Shown: positions 50,248 to 63,104 of the stretch, one piece after another
How positions within the stretch are numbered: position 1 is the stretch's first letter
Layout: every line of letters begins with the position of its first letter
Assembly (NCBI RefSeq): GCF_047302405.1
Contig: NZ_CP154853.1
Coordinates: 3,472,001-3,536,000 of the forward strand
Reading direction: 5' to 3'
Source: Alkalihalobacillus sp047302405
GTDB taxonomy: Bacteria; Bacillota; Bacilli; Bacillales; Bacillaceae_D
DNA: 64,000 bases
The notes under the pieces: model-generated
The model's input: only the letters and a program-made list of their open reading frames with translations
Database searches by the model: none
Told to the model about the DNA's origin: nothing
Program-made: the position numbers and the translations under genes

Positions 50248-50808
50248 CTACCGATACTGATTATGGTTTGGTTCGAATAAGTTCTCATTACTATATCTAA
50301 CAACCGAAAAATTATCTACGTTATAATGACCATCAAGCAATTCATTATGGTGGGCAATGATATTCTCAGCAGACAATGTTTTCGAGTCTGTCGTCGAATG
50401 TCCATCGCCTACAAGGGTTACATCAAAAGAATTAACTGTAGCCGTTCTAACCGCTGTATCAATACAATGTTCGGTCTTACACCCCATAATCACCAAGTGT
50501 TCTATTTGGTTCCTTTGTAAAAGTGGAAGCAAACTCGTGTTATAAAATGAATTCGTTGCCTCTTTGTTTATAAAAGTGACTGGACTAGTTGGTATCTTAA
50601 TTTTTTTATGAACCTGAAAACCGGCCCCTTTACCATCAGCAACATCTTTATCTCTTACAAAAATAATATGTACACCTTCTACTAACGCCTGCTCAATGAC
50701 GTTATTTATATTAGCAATTAACTTATCTTTTTGAAACACTTCTTTTTCATCCCTATTTCCATCCATTAACTCTTGCTGAGCATCAATGATTAATAACGCC
50801 TGATTCAT
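50248..50808 (-). CDS. Isochorismatase-like cysteine hydrolase
   Basis: The 186-residue protein has the catalytic triad of the family: Asp9 in ALLIIDAQ, Lys82 in INKEATNSF and Cys115 in IMGCKTEHCIDTA, with the preceding cis-peptide region. Relatives hydrolyse amides such as nicotinamide or act on isochorismate; the substrate is unknown. The start follows AGGAGAG. It lies 54 bases before the APH-like gene on the same strand. Confidence 0.87.
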   Translation of the reverse strand: MNQALLIIDAQQELMDGNRDEKEVFQKDKLIANINNVIEQALVEGVHIIFVRDKDVADGKGAGFQVHKKIKIPTSPVTFINKEATNSFYNTSLLPLLQRNQIEHLVIMGCKTEHCIDTAVRTATVNSFDVTLVGDGHSTTDSKTLSAENIIAHHNELLDGHYNVDNFSVVRYSNENLFEPNHNQYR

Positions 50809-50974
50809 CTCATCTCTCCTATTAATAATTAGATTATATTAAATTCAATAAATTAAATGTTCTGTTTTTTTATATTGTACCATTCAAAATTTCAAGGGAG
50901 TAGAGCTATTCGTGATATCTTTTTTGTGAAATCAGATTTCGTATAATTGAGAGAAGAGATATTAGAGCTAAGGT

Positions 50975-51197
50975 CGATTTGATACGAAACTTGTAACAGA
51001 AGTAGCGAGTCGTGTACTAAATTATCTGTTACGACTTGGATTGTCGATTTCTAACTGATTTCACGGCGTAAATTCCATGATACGGCGTGAATTGTGATAC
51101 TCAGACTGATTCTACTTCGAAAATCTTCAGTTACGACTCGAATTGTGAACTTCAAATCGATTTCGCGTCGTAAATCCCTTAATGCGACACAAATTAT
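50975..51197. repeat. Intergenic tandem repeat array, 51 bp period (array 4)
   Basis: Units start at 51028 (GTTACGACTTGGATTGTCG), 51079 (GATACGGCGTGAATTGTGA) and 51130 (GTTACGACTCGAATTGTGA), 51 bases apart, with partial units before and after. TTACGAC and GTCGTAA at the two ends of the third unit can pair. The array starts 15 bases beyond the rRNA operon terminator (in the leftward direction). The rest of the gap to 50809 holds nothing recognised. Confidence 0.78.
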
Positions 51198-51211
51198 GCT
51201 CATTATGCAAA

Positions 51212-51245
51212 TTAAAAAGCACATTCCTCTTGGAATGTGCTTTAT
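51212..51245. terminator. Terminator of the rRNA operon
   Basis: AAAGCACATTCC (51216-51227) pairs with GGAATGTGCTTT (51232-51243) around TCTT, with a T run on the minus strand. It follows the 5S gene directly. Confidence 0.92.
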
Positions 51246-51247
51246 CT

Positions 51248-51363
51248 GCCTGGCAACGTCCTACTCTTGCAGGGGGAAGCCCCCAACTACCATCGGCGCT
51301 GAAGAGCTTAACGGCCGTGTTCGGCATGGGAACGGGTGTGACCTCTTCGCTATCGCCACCAGA
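51248..51363 (-). rRNA. rrf: 5S ribosomal RNA
   Basis: The minus strand reads TCTGGTGGCGATAGCGAAGA ... CCCGTTCCCATGCCGAACAC ... AGTAGGACGTTGCCAGGC, about 116 bases, with complementary ends. The middle loop segments are canonical for Bacillus 5S. It is the last gene of the operon. Confidence 0.96.
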
Positions 51364-51443
51364 CTTTTGACGTCCGATCCCCTATGAAGGGTCTCTTCGT
51401 CAAATAGACGTGATGTCTATTGAATTGTTGAGAGGATTCTCTC

Positions 51444-51469
51444 AAAACTAGATAATCGATAAAAACATG
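51444..51469 (-). other. 23S rRNA processing stem, 3' strand
   Basis: AAAACTAGATAATCGATAAA and the following CATG are largely complementary to the 5' flank of 23S at 54586-54612. The two would form the RNase III-type stalk of the precursor. Confidence 0.65.
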
Positions 51470-51485
51470 ATGTCAAGAATATAAT

Positions 51486-54422
<2,937 letters not shown>

Positions 54423-54585
54423 ATTTTGGCTGCAAATCAACGTAAAAATAAATTTACCGTTGCTTTTGGCCAAATTTGACTTCCGATTTTCGATGAATCG
54501 AATCTCGTTGGTCGTATTATCAAAGGTTTGATATGAATTCTTGACATTCTCGTTCGTCTATCGTTATAGACTCCGATGAATTAAT

Positions 54586-54612
54586 CATGTTTATCGTTAT
54601 TATCTAGTTTTC
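54586..54612 (-). other. 23S rRNA processing stem, 5' strand
   Basis: CATGTTTATCGTTATTATCT followed by AGTTTT pairs with 51444-51469. It lies in the spacer between tRNA-Ala and 23S. Confidence 0.65.
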
Positions 54613-54634
54613 AAAGAACCATTTTGTGTAAAAT

Positions 54635-54710
54635 TGGTGGAGCCTAGCGGGATCGAACCGCTGACCTCCTGCGTGCAAAGCAGGCGCTCTCCCAGCTGAG
54701 CTAAGGCCCC
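54635..54710 (-). tRNA. tRNA-Ala (anticodon TGC)
   Basis: The minus strand reads GGGGCCTTAGCTCAGCTGGG ... with anticodon loop CTTTGCACG, a GGTTCGATCC T-loop, and CCA encoded at the 3' end; 76 bases. It sits in the 16S-23S spacer after tRNA-Ile. Confidence 0.97.
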
Positions 54711-54942
54711 AATATGACTTCAGATAACCTTCGTATTTCTTCGTCAACTTCACTCCCTCCATCATGTCATGTATCAAGATACATTCCATTCTTTCGGTCA
54801 TTCGTTTCCTCGAACTACTCGGTTCTCTTTGCCCTTTATTTGTAAATGATAATCCTATTTCTTCTGCCCTTTTCTTAGTTATCAAACTACTTTTCCAGAC
54901 AAAAAATAAGCATCACTTATCACTTATTAGGATGAGTATATA

Positions 54943-55019
<77 letters not shown>

Positions 55020-55090
55020 ATATATAACTTCTAATAAAACTTCGGGAATAAACCATTCACCTTAGTTATATAAGAATGAATCAAAGTTCA

Positions 55091-55108
55091 TTCAAAACTG
55101 AACAAAAG
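55091..55108 (-). other. 16S rRNA processing stem, 3' strand
   Basis: TTCAAAACTGAACAAAAG is complementary to CTTTTGTTCAGTTTTCAA at 56836-56853. The pair flanks 16S and would form its precursor stalk. Confidence 0.7.
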
Positions 55109-55160
55109 GACCAAAGCGCAAACAACCGAAGTTGTTCGTCGACTAGAGTTAAATACTCCA

Positions 55161-56716
<1,556 letters not shown>

Positions 56717-56835
56717 GATAAGCTGATTCGCTCATTTTTGCTGGCTAGCTTCAGCTTTCACTGAAGTTCCATTTTGCATTGATTTCTCAATGACTAACAT
56801 TGACGAGATACCTTGTATCTCTTTAATTCGCTTGG

Positions 56836-56855
56836 CTTTTGTTCAGTTTTCAAAG
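56836..56855 (-). other. 16S rRNA processing stem, 5' strand
   Basis: CTTTTGTTCAGTTTTCAAAG pairs with 55091-55108. A CAAAGAAC motif here recurs before 23S at 54613. Confidence 0.7.
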
Positions 56856-56884
56856 AACTTGTTTCGCTCATTGGCGACTTATCT

Positions 56885-56913
56885 AATATATCACTTCGAC
56901 TCATTCAAGTCAA
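56885..56913 (-). promoter_or_regulatory. rRNA operon promoter P2
   Basis: On the minus strand: -35 TTGACT (56908-56913), 17-base spacer, -10 TATATT (56885-56890). Confidence 0.85.
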
Positions 56914-56980
56914 CAACTTTTTTCATTAAAATATTTTGTTTAATGAGTTGTTTTTGCTGTGTGTCTTAGCGACAAGAAAT

Positions 56981-57010
56981 AATATACCATGATATATAAT
57001 CATTATGCAA
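56981..57010 (-). promoter_or_regulatory. rRNA operon promoter P1
   Basis: On the minus strand: -35 TTGCAT (57005-57010), 18-base spacer, -10 TATATT (56981-56986). It lies about 95 bases before P2, the usual tandem layout. The remaining gap up to 57119 holds nothing else recognised. Confidence 0.7.
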
Positions 57011-57118
57011 TAGTTTTTTATGATCTTTTTATCTTTTTTTAAAATAACTAGTATTAATCCAAACGACACTCTAATCCTTTTAGCATTCCCAAAACTAAAA
57101 CCACTCAAAAAGAATCAA

Positions 57119-57160
57119 AGCCGATGTCTTTTACTCATTGTAAAAGACATCGGCTTTTTC
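57119..57160. terminator. Terminator after pbuG; hairpin shared with 14991-15025
   Basis: GCCGATGTCTTTTAC (57120-57134) and GTAAAAGACATCGGC (57140-57154) form a perfect 15-bp stem. It would stop leftward pbuG transcripts before the rRNA promoters. A second small stem AGGGCT / AGCCCT lies at 57164-57186, similar to one at 49190-49213. Confidence 0.8.
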
Positions 57161-57199
57161 TATCTTAAGGGCTTTTGAGACAGCCCTCCTTACTTTTAT

Positions 57200-58507
57200 C
57201 TATTTAAGGAAAATGAAATATAGTAAGAAGACAACAAACAATCCGTACATTAGTGGATGAACTTCTTTTCCTTTACCTTTACAAATCATCGTAATTGGAT
57301 AAAAGACAAAGCCCATAGCAATCCCTGTTGCAATACTGTAAGTAAGTGGCATTGCGAGAACCGTAAAGAAAGCCGGAATCGCAATTTCTAATCGATTCCA
57401 ATCAATTTGTTTTAAGGCCGATGCCATCATTACCCCGACTAAAATTAAAGCTGGCCCTGTAACAGCAGGTGTAACAACTGCAAGTAATGGCGAGAAGAAC
57501 AAAGCAACAAGGAAAAATAGCGCAGTAACAACTGATGTAAAACCAGTACGTCCACCAGATCCTACACCTGCTGCAGACTCAACATAAGAAGTTGTAGTTG
57601 ATGTCCCTAAAACTGCACCAATTGGTCCTGCTGTCGAATCAGCAAGCAAAGCACGACCAGCACGTGGTAATTTATTATCTTTAATAAACCCTGCTTGGTT
57701 TGCTACCCCATAAAGAGTTCCAGCTGTATCGAAAAAATCAACGAATAAAAAAGTTAAAATAACAATTAATAGCTGTAAAGTAAACACAGATGAGAAATCA
57801 ATATTAAAAAGCTGACCAAACGTCGGTTCTAAGCTCGGAATCGGTGCAACGATACTATCAGGTGTGTTAATAATTCCAAAAATCATCCCAACAACAGCTG
57901 TCACAACCATCCCGAAGAAAATTCCACCCTTTAATCCAATCACTAAGAAAATAACTGTTACAACTAAACCAAAAATCGTTAGTAACACAGAAGGGTTAGA
58001 TAAATCACCTAACGCTACAATCGTCGCATCATAAGGAACGATAATTCCTGTATTTTGTAGACCAATAAAAGCAATAAAAAGCCCGATACCAGCACCTGCT
58101 GCGTATTTCATTTCTGCTGGAATAGCATTAATAATCGTTTCACGAATGTTACTTACAGAAAGAATAATAAATAAGATACCAGAACAAAAAACTCCAAATA
58201 ATGCTACTTGCCAATCAATACCCATTCCAATAACAACTGAAAATGCAAAAAATGCGTTTAAACCCATTCCCGGCGCTAAAGCAATCGGGTAGTTCGCAAG
58301 TAACCCCATTATTAATGTTGCAATTGCTGCAGATAAGGCCGTTGCTACAAAGACCGCATTTTGATCCATACCAGCAGCAGCTAAAATATCTGGGTTTACA
58401 AATAAAATGTAAGCCATCGCAAGAAAAGTAGTCATACCCGCTACTGATTCTGTACGTAAATCTGTGTTATTTTCTTTAAACTTAAAGAACTGAGCTATAC
58501 GTTCCAA
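57200..58507 (-). CDS. pbuG: Guanine/hypoxanthine permease, NCS2 (AzgA-like) family
   Basis: The 435-residue protein has about 12-14 membrane segments. MAYILFVNPDILAAAGM near residue 30, LANYPIALAPGMGLNAFFAF near 65 and GTSTTTSYVESAAGVGSGGRTG are hallmarks of purine permeases of the AzgA branch. The start is TTG 58505-58507, seven bases after AGGAGG. A guanine riboswitch and a PurR box pair lie upstream. Its place directly after guaA is that of pbuG in B. subtilis; the related pbuO type is the main alternative. Confidence 0.93.
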   Translation of the reverse strand: MERIAQFFKFKENNTDLRTESVAGMTTFLAMAYILFVNPDILAAAGMDQNAVFVATALSAAIATLIMGLLANYPIALAPGMGLNAFFAFSVVIGMGIDWQVALFGVFCSGILFIILSVSNIRETIINAIPAEMKYAAGAGIGLFIAFIGLQNTGIIVPYDATIVALGDLSNPSVLLTIFGLVVTVIFLVIGLKGGIFFGMVVTAVVGMIFGIINTPDSIVAPIPSLEPTFGQLFNIDFSSVFTLQLLIVILTFLFVDFFDTAGTLYGVANQAGFIKDNKLPRAGRALLADSTAGPIGAVLGTSTTTSYVESAAGVGSGGRTGFTSVVTALFFLVALFFSPLLAVVTPAVTGPALILVGVMMASALKQIDWNRLEIAIPAFFTVLAMPLTYSIATGIAMGFVFYPITMICKGKGKEVHPLMYGLFVVFLLYFIFLK

Positions 58508-58559
58508 TTTATTTCCTCCTCAATCTCACCATGGCATAAAACAGAAATCGTATCGGAGA

Positions 58560-58595
58560 AAAATAAAAGCTCCGAGTACAGTTCTACCCGAAGCT
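58560..58595 (-). terminator. Riboswitch-controlled terminator of pbuG
   Basis: On the minus strand AGCTTCGGGTA (58585-58595) pairs with TACTCGGAGCT (58568-58578), followed by TTTATTTTT. An antiterminator is possible between CTACGATTTC (58674-58683, containing the 3' strand of P1) and GGAATTTGTAG (58594-58604), with one mismatch. Confidence 0.78.
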
Positions 58596-58675
58596 ACAAA
58601 TTCCGACAAAAGTTTTATACATTCACTCCCTAGACTTCCGTACTAAGGTTTCATATATAAAGACTGATTGACTGA

Positions 58676-58745
58676 AATCGTAGTCAAGCTATTTACGGTA
58701 GCTTGGTAGAAACGCGCAGACCCTATTCCTGCAGTTATACGACAT
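58676..58745 (-). ncRNA. Guanine riboswitch aptamer before pbuG
   Basis: On the minus strand TCGTATAAC, a P2 stem around GCAGGAATAGGGTCTGC, GTTTCTACC, ACCGTAAAT and GACTACGA are in canonical order. TCGTA and TACGA make P1. The C in GACTACG selects guanine. Confidence 0.95.
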
Positions 58746-58777
58746 GGTTGTTTGATCTTTTTAATTATCACAAATGA

Positions 58778-58806
58778 ATTTTATCAATCAGTCAATTTTT
58801 TGTCAA
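58778..58806 (-). promoter_or_regulatory. pbuG promoter
   Basis: On the minus strand: -35 TTGACA (58801-58806), 17-base spacer, -10 TAAAAT (58778-58783). Confidence 0.85.
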
Positions 58807-58810
58807 TGAT

Positions 58811-58854
58811 AAATCCGAACATTGTCATATTTTTTCACAATATCGTTCGTTTAT
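58811..58854. promoter_or_regulatory. PurR box pair upstream of pbuG
   Basis: AAATCCGAACATT (58811-58823) is a perfect match to AWWWCCGAACWWT. The second box, ATAAACGAACGAT on the minus strand (58842-58854), faces it. The CGAAC cores are 29 bases apart, as before purE. The pair overlaps the stop codon of guaA. Confidence 0.82.
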
Positions 58855-60392
58855 TCCCACTCGATTGTTGCTGGCGGCTTAGATGTTATGTCATAAACAA
58901 CACGGTTAACATGCTTTACCTCGTTCACAATACGAGTCGAAATTAACTCTAACACATCCCATGGAATGCGGGCCCAATCCGATGTCATGCCGTCAATCGA
59001 AGTCACTGCACGGATTCCCACTGTATAGTCATAGGTTCTGCCGTCTCCCATAACACCTACACTACGCATATTTGGTAATGCCGTGAAATATTGCCAAACC
59101 TCACGATCAAGACCAGCTTTTTTAATTTCTTCACGTAAAATAGCGTCAGATTCCCTAACAATCTCCAATTTATCCTCGGTAATTTCACCTAAAACACGAA
59201 TTCCTAAACCAGGACCTGGGAATGGTTGGCGCCAAACAATCTCATCAGGAATACCTAATTCTGTCCCAACAGCACGAACCTCATCTTTAAATAAAGCATT
59301 TAGTGGTTCAATTAACTCAAATTTCATATCCTCTGGTAATCCACCAACATTATGATGCGACTTAATCGTCTGAGCTGTATCTGTACCACTTTCAATAATA
59401 TCTGTATAAAGAGTACCTTGAGCTAAGAAATCCATATCCTCTAATTGGCTTGTCTCTTCCTCAAACACATAAATAAATTCATTTCCAATAATTTTACGTT
59501 TTTCTTCTGGATCAGAAACACCTTTTAACTTGCTCATAAAGCGCTCTTTGGCATCAACTTTAATCACTTTCATATTAAATCCTTCGCTAAAAGTTTTCAT
59601 AACCCCTTCGGCTTCATCTTTACGCAATAAACCATGATCAATAAACATACACGTCAATTGGTCACCAATAGCTTTATGAAGAAGAACAGCAACAACGGAA
59701 GAATCTACACCACCACTAAGGGCACATAAGACATTTTTATTCCCTACACGCTCTTTTACTTTTTCAATTTCAATCTCAATAAAGTTCTCCATCGACCATT
59801 CGCCTTCGCATTGGCACACTTCATAAACAAAGTTCTTTAATAGCTCATTACCGAATTGAGAATGGCGAACTTCAGGGTGGAATTGAACTCCATAGAATTT
59901 GCGTTCCTCGTTACTCATCGCCGCTACCGGACAAGATGGGTTAGAAGCGTCGACTACAAATCCAGATGGTGGAGCTAAAATTAAATCCCCATGACTCATC
60001 CATACACTTTGTTCAATCGGTAACCCCATAAACAATTTTGATTGATTTTGAACGTTAATATTAGCTTTTCCATATTCACGGTGATCAGCCGCATCAACTT
60101 TCCCGCCAAAATGCTGAGTCATTAATTGCATTCCATAACATATTCCCAGAATCGGTACTCCTAAATCAAAAATAGCTGGGTCACAATGCGGAGCACCTTC
60201 TGCATAGGCACTATTAGGACCACCAGAGAAAATGATCCCTTTTAAATTCATGCCTTTTAGTTCTTCCACCGTAATTTTGTGTGAATGAAGCTCACTATAT
60301 ACCCCTAAATCACGAATACGACGTGTAATTAATTGATTGTATTGACCTCCAAAATCTAGAACAACGACGATTTCTTGATTCAATTCATTCAT
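58851..60392 (-). CDS. guaA: GMP synthase (glutamine-hydrolysing)
   Basis: From ATG 60390-60392 after GGTGGGAG the protein has 513 residues, the usual length. A longer frame reaching 60500 is leader sequence. The class I amidotransferase domain has ILGICYGMQLM (nucleophile Cys), the ATP pyrophosphatase domain has CALSGGVDSSV, and the C-terminus has the dimerisation domain ending NRVVYDITSKPPATIEWE. It converts XMP to GMP. A guanine riboswitch controls its leader. Confidence 0.97.
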   Translation of the reverse strand: MNELNQEIVVVLDFGGQYNQLITRRIRDLGVYSELHSHKITVEELKGMNLKGIIFSGGPNSAYAEGAPHCDPAIFDLGVPILGICYGMQLMTQHFGGKVDAADHREYGKANINVQNQSKLFMGLPIEQSVWMSHGDLILAPPSGFVVDASNPSCPVAAMSNEERKFYGVQFHPEVRHSQFGNELLKNFVYEVCQCEGEWSMENFIEIEIEKVKERVGNKNVLCALSGGVDSSVVAVLLHKAIGDQLTCMFIDHGLLRKDEAEGVMKTFSEGFNMKVIKVDAKERFMSKLKGVSDPEEKRKIIGNEFIYVFEEETSQLEDMDFLAQGTLYTDIIESGTDTAQTIKSHHNVGGLPEDMKFELIEPLNALFKDEVRAVGTELGIPDEIVWRQPFPGPGLGIRVLGEITEDKLEIVRESDAILREEIKKAGLDREVWQYFTALPNMRSVGVMGDGRTYDYTVGIRAVTSIDGMTSDWARIPWDVLELISTRIVNEVKHVNRVVYDITSKPPATIEWE

Positions 60393-60659
60393 TTTTCTCC
60401 CACCTTTTCTCAAATTGATATCGCTCAAATAACTTTGTCTTTCTAGCAAAGACAATATTCTTGCATAGAATGATTCCGACTCATATGTCTCTTCCTTCAA
60501 AAAGGATTATCCAACACTAATAGACTCTCGCAAAACCGTGTCCGTTATCAATTATTTTGCGCTTCTTTTGCTTATAAAAAACAAACGATAATTGATATAG
60601 GTCGTGAGCCGACATTCGTTCACATTAAGAATATGATAAACACCTATTTCCATAATAAA

Positions 60660-60722
60660 CAGAAAAAAGCTAGAATCTGCCAATCGCTATGTAAACAAAC
60701 GAAAAAAAGGCAGAATTCTAGC
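60660..60722 (-). terminator. guaA leader hairpin B (distal terminator)
   Basis: On the minus strand GCTAGAATTCTGCC (60709-60722) pairs with GGCAGATTCTAGC (60669-60681), followed by TTTTTT. Its left arm contains the right arm of hairpin A, so the two cannot form together. Confidence 0.65.
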
Positions 60723-60738
60723 ATGTCTATTCTGCCTT
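60702..60738 (-). terminator. guaA leader hairpin A (proximal terminator or antiterminator)
   Basis: On the minus strand AAGGCAGAAT (60729-60738) pairs with ATTCTGCCTT (60707-60716), followed by seven T. Its first bases overlap the 3' strand of aptamer P1. Confidence 0.75.
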
Positions 60739-60805
60739 CATAGTCAGATTTTTTACGGAAATCCGGTAGAGACTCTTAGGCCTTATTCCTAAGGATATAC
60801 GAAGG
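60735..60805 (-). ncRNA. Guanine riboswitch aptamer before guaA
   Basis: On the minus strand CCTTCGTATATCC, GGAATAAGGCC, AGTCTCTACC, TTCCGTAAA and GACTATGAAGG match the purine aptamer. CCTTCGTA and TATGAAGG make an 8-bp P1. C in GACTATG indicates guanine specificity. Confidence 0.94.
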
Positions 60806-60841
60806 TTATTACTCTATACACTATTTTTTAAGCACGGATAC

Positions 60842-60870
60842 ATTTTAACAACAGGAAAAAAGCTGGTCAA
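60842..60870 (-). promoter_or_regulatory. guaA promoter
   Basis: On the minus strand: -35 TTGACC (60865-60870), 17-base spacer, -10 TAAAAT (60842-60847). The -35 overlaps the stop codon of yebA. Confidence 0.75.
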
Positions 60871-63071
60871 GCGGTGATTTTTTGAACAACATAAATCCAA
60901 CGTTCTTTTTGCTCCTTCCAGCTTGTCTTCCCTAGCTTTCCACCATAAAAAATCGGTTCATACGCTTTAGTTAAAATGAACATGCCGTTAACACCTGTTT
61001 CTTTATCGATCCGCTTTGAATACTCTCGTAAAGTCTCGCCTTCCATCCGATTATAACCACAATACTCGGCATACCATAATAACTTTTCATACGCTTCTAC
61101 AAAAGCCTGTTCATCATCTCGATATTTAAAACGAAACAAAAGATATTGACGAATCATTTTTTTCCTAAAAATAAAAACAAGGATAAGCAACAAAATAACC
61201 ATCACCACAATAGGGATCCAATTAATATGAAAATCAGAGCCAGAACTAGAACTACCAGCTGCTTGTTCTTCTTCTCGTTCTTCTTCCTCCTCCTGCTCTA
61301 AATCTTCGTCCGGAAGGTCCTCTTCTTCTTGTTCAACCTCTGGAGCATCCTCCGCATCAATGGCATCATCTAACTCTGTTTGTGACGAAATAAATTCGAA
61401 TGAGTGATTATATCCCTTGGTTGGTTCAAAAGGAACCCAACCTACTTCATCAAAATAAACTTCTACCCATGAATGTGCGTTTCCATTCGTAACTTCATAA
61501 ATTTGCTGCCCAAATTCAGAGTCAATTAAAGCTCCATTTGTGAACCCTTTTACCCAACGAGCTGGAATGTCATTTGCTCGCAGCATCACAACCATCGCGG
61601 TCGAGAAGTTATCACAGTAGCCTCTTTGTGTTTCGAATAAAAATTGGTCGACATAATCCTGTCCTTCCGCCGGAACCGGAACATCCTCCGTCTCATATTC
61701 AAAATCAGGCCCTGCCAAAAAACGTTCAATCGCCTTGGCTTGGTCATAAACATTCGTCTCTTCTGCTATGATTTCAGCAGCCAAATCATAAACACGCTGA
61801 GGAACCGTTTCCGGAAGCTGTGTGTAAGTAGAAACAACATCAGCTGGTGCACTCCTCGATAAATTTCGAAGCTCTTCTAAATAAAAGGTCGGATATTCAT
61901 ACTCAAGTGTATAAGAAGAAAGAGCGACTTCCTCTCCACTTCTATCCCCGTTGTAAGTCGATACTTTAGCCGTAAATGGGTCATACTGCCATAAAGCATA
62001 CTCAGACAAATAATCGATCATCCCTAGAAATTCACCAGGGTAAAATAAATGAGGAAAAACAGCTCTTTCGTCATCTACAAATGAAATCGTTGTTGTTAAC
62101 TGTTCAAACTCAACGGCCTCTGAGTTCCGTCCATAACCGCCTACAATCGTATTAAATCCATTCTCCGGCTCAGGAGTTCCTACTTCCCAACCATGGCCCG
62201 TATAAAAATCCTTCGTTTCGCCGCGCCAATAATGGCTCCTCGTTGTCTCAGCGTGGAATAAAGGTGTCGTATCCTGAACGAACCCTCCTCCTAAACGGGT
62301 ATCGTTTGCTCCATACCCAATTTTTTGGGTCGCTCCACCTCCTGAACTAAGCCCTACCATCTGGCGTAAAGCCGGGACAGGATCATCCCATTGTGATTCG
62401 TATTTCGGTAACAAGATTCCAAACGTACTCGCTATCACTAGTAAAACCACCATCAGCATGACGAGACGCTTTGGCACATCTTTCGAAAACGAAAGCCATT
62501 TCTCTTTATCAATCATTCGATAAATCGATGATAAGCCAACAAGTAAGAAGCCAATAATAAACGTTCGAATAATCGCAAAAGTAGCATCATATACCGTAAA
62601 TGTATCAATCACTGCTATGTAAATAACCGTAAATATAAAAAAGAATAAAATTCGTCTAACAATAACAGTCCAATAAAAGAGCAAATAACTTAATATCGCC
62701 AATAATAAAAAGAATAAAAAACTTCTAAACATATCGGTTAATTCATACCATTGCCCACTAAAAATCGCTCCTATATTGACACTTAAATCTCGAATAATGA
62801 TTCCTACCCATCCTAATGAAAAGAAAGAATCATCAAAGAACATAATATTTAAGCCCACTATGATGGTCGTGACTTTTAATCCTAATGAAAGGTAAAGTGG
62901 CAACTGACAAAATGTAATTGCAAAAAAGAGAGCAGTCACGATAAGAAAAATAAAGATATAACCCGTATTCGCAATATGTGGTAAAGGCAAAATCCATTCT
63001 GCCAATAGAAGAAAACTTAAACCATAAAGGAGGAAGTCCCTACCAAGTTCGATTTTCTTTTTTCCAAACAT
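60867..63071 (-). CDS. yebA: Transglutaminase-like membrane protein YebA (DUF3488/TgpA type)
   Basis: The 734-residue protein has an N-terminal block of about seven membrane segments (to residue 220), an external region with a transglutaminase-like domain, a very acidic linker (EEEDLPDEDLEQEEEEEREE), one more membrane segment and a cytosolic DUF4129-like tail. The thiol-protease-like residues are seen as Cys in QRGYCDNFSTAMV and His in NAHSWVEVYF, with FEPTKG where many homologues have an aspartate. Function is unknown. It follows yeaD by 33 bases, forming the usual MoxR-DUF58-transglutaminase cluster ahead of guaA. Confidence 0.9.
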   Translation of the reverse strand: MFGKKKIELGRDFLLYGLSFLLLAEWILPLPHIANTGYIFIFLIVTALFFAITFCQLPLYLSLGLKVTTIIVGLNIMFFDDSFFSLGWVGIIIRDLSVNIGAIFSGQWYELTDMFRSFLFFLLLAILSYLLFYWTVIVRRILFFFIFTVIYIAVIDTFTVYDATFAIIRTFIIGFLLVGLSSIYRMIDKEKWLSFSKDVPKRLVMLMVVLLVIASTFGILLPKYESQWDDPVPALRQMVGLSSGGGATQKIGYGANDTRLGGGFVQDTTPLFHAETTRSHYWRGETKDFYTGHGWEVGTPEPENGFNTIVGGYGRNSEAVEFEQLTTTISFVDDERAVFPHLFYPGEFLGMIDYLSEYALWQYDPFTAKVSTYNGDRSGEEVALSSYTLEYEYPTFYLEELRNLSRSAPADVVSTYTQLPETVPQRVYDLAAEIIAEETNVYDQAKAIERFLAGPDFEYETEDVPVPAEGQDYVDQFLFETQRGYCDNFSTAMVVMLRANDIPARWVKGFTNGALIDSEFGQQIYEVTNGNAHSWVEVYFDEVGWVPFEPTKGYNHSFEFISSQTELDDAIDAEDAPEVEQEEEDLPDEDLEQEEEEEREEEQAAGSSSSGSDFHINWIPIVVMVILLLILVFIFRKKMIRQYLLFRFKYRDDEQAFVEAYEKLLWYAEYCGYNRMEGETLREYSKRIDKETGVNGMFILTKAYEPIFYGGKLGKTSWKEQKERWIYVVQKITA

Positions 63072-63104
63072 GTTGAGCCCTACCCCCTTCCCAAAATAAA
63101 CAAT

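Noticed and set aside
60393..60500. N-terminal extension of GuaA
   Set aside because: No ribosome binding site; the known family start begins at 60392 after GGTGGGAG, and length becomes the standard 513.
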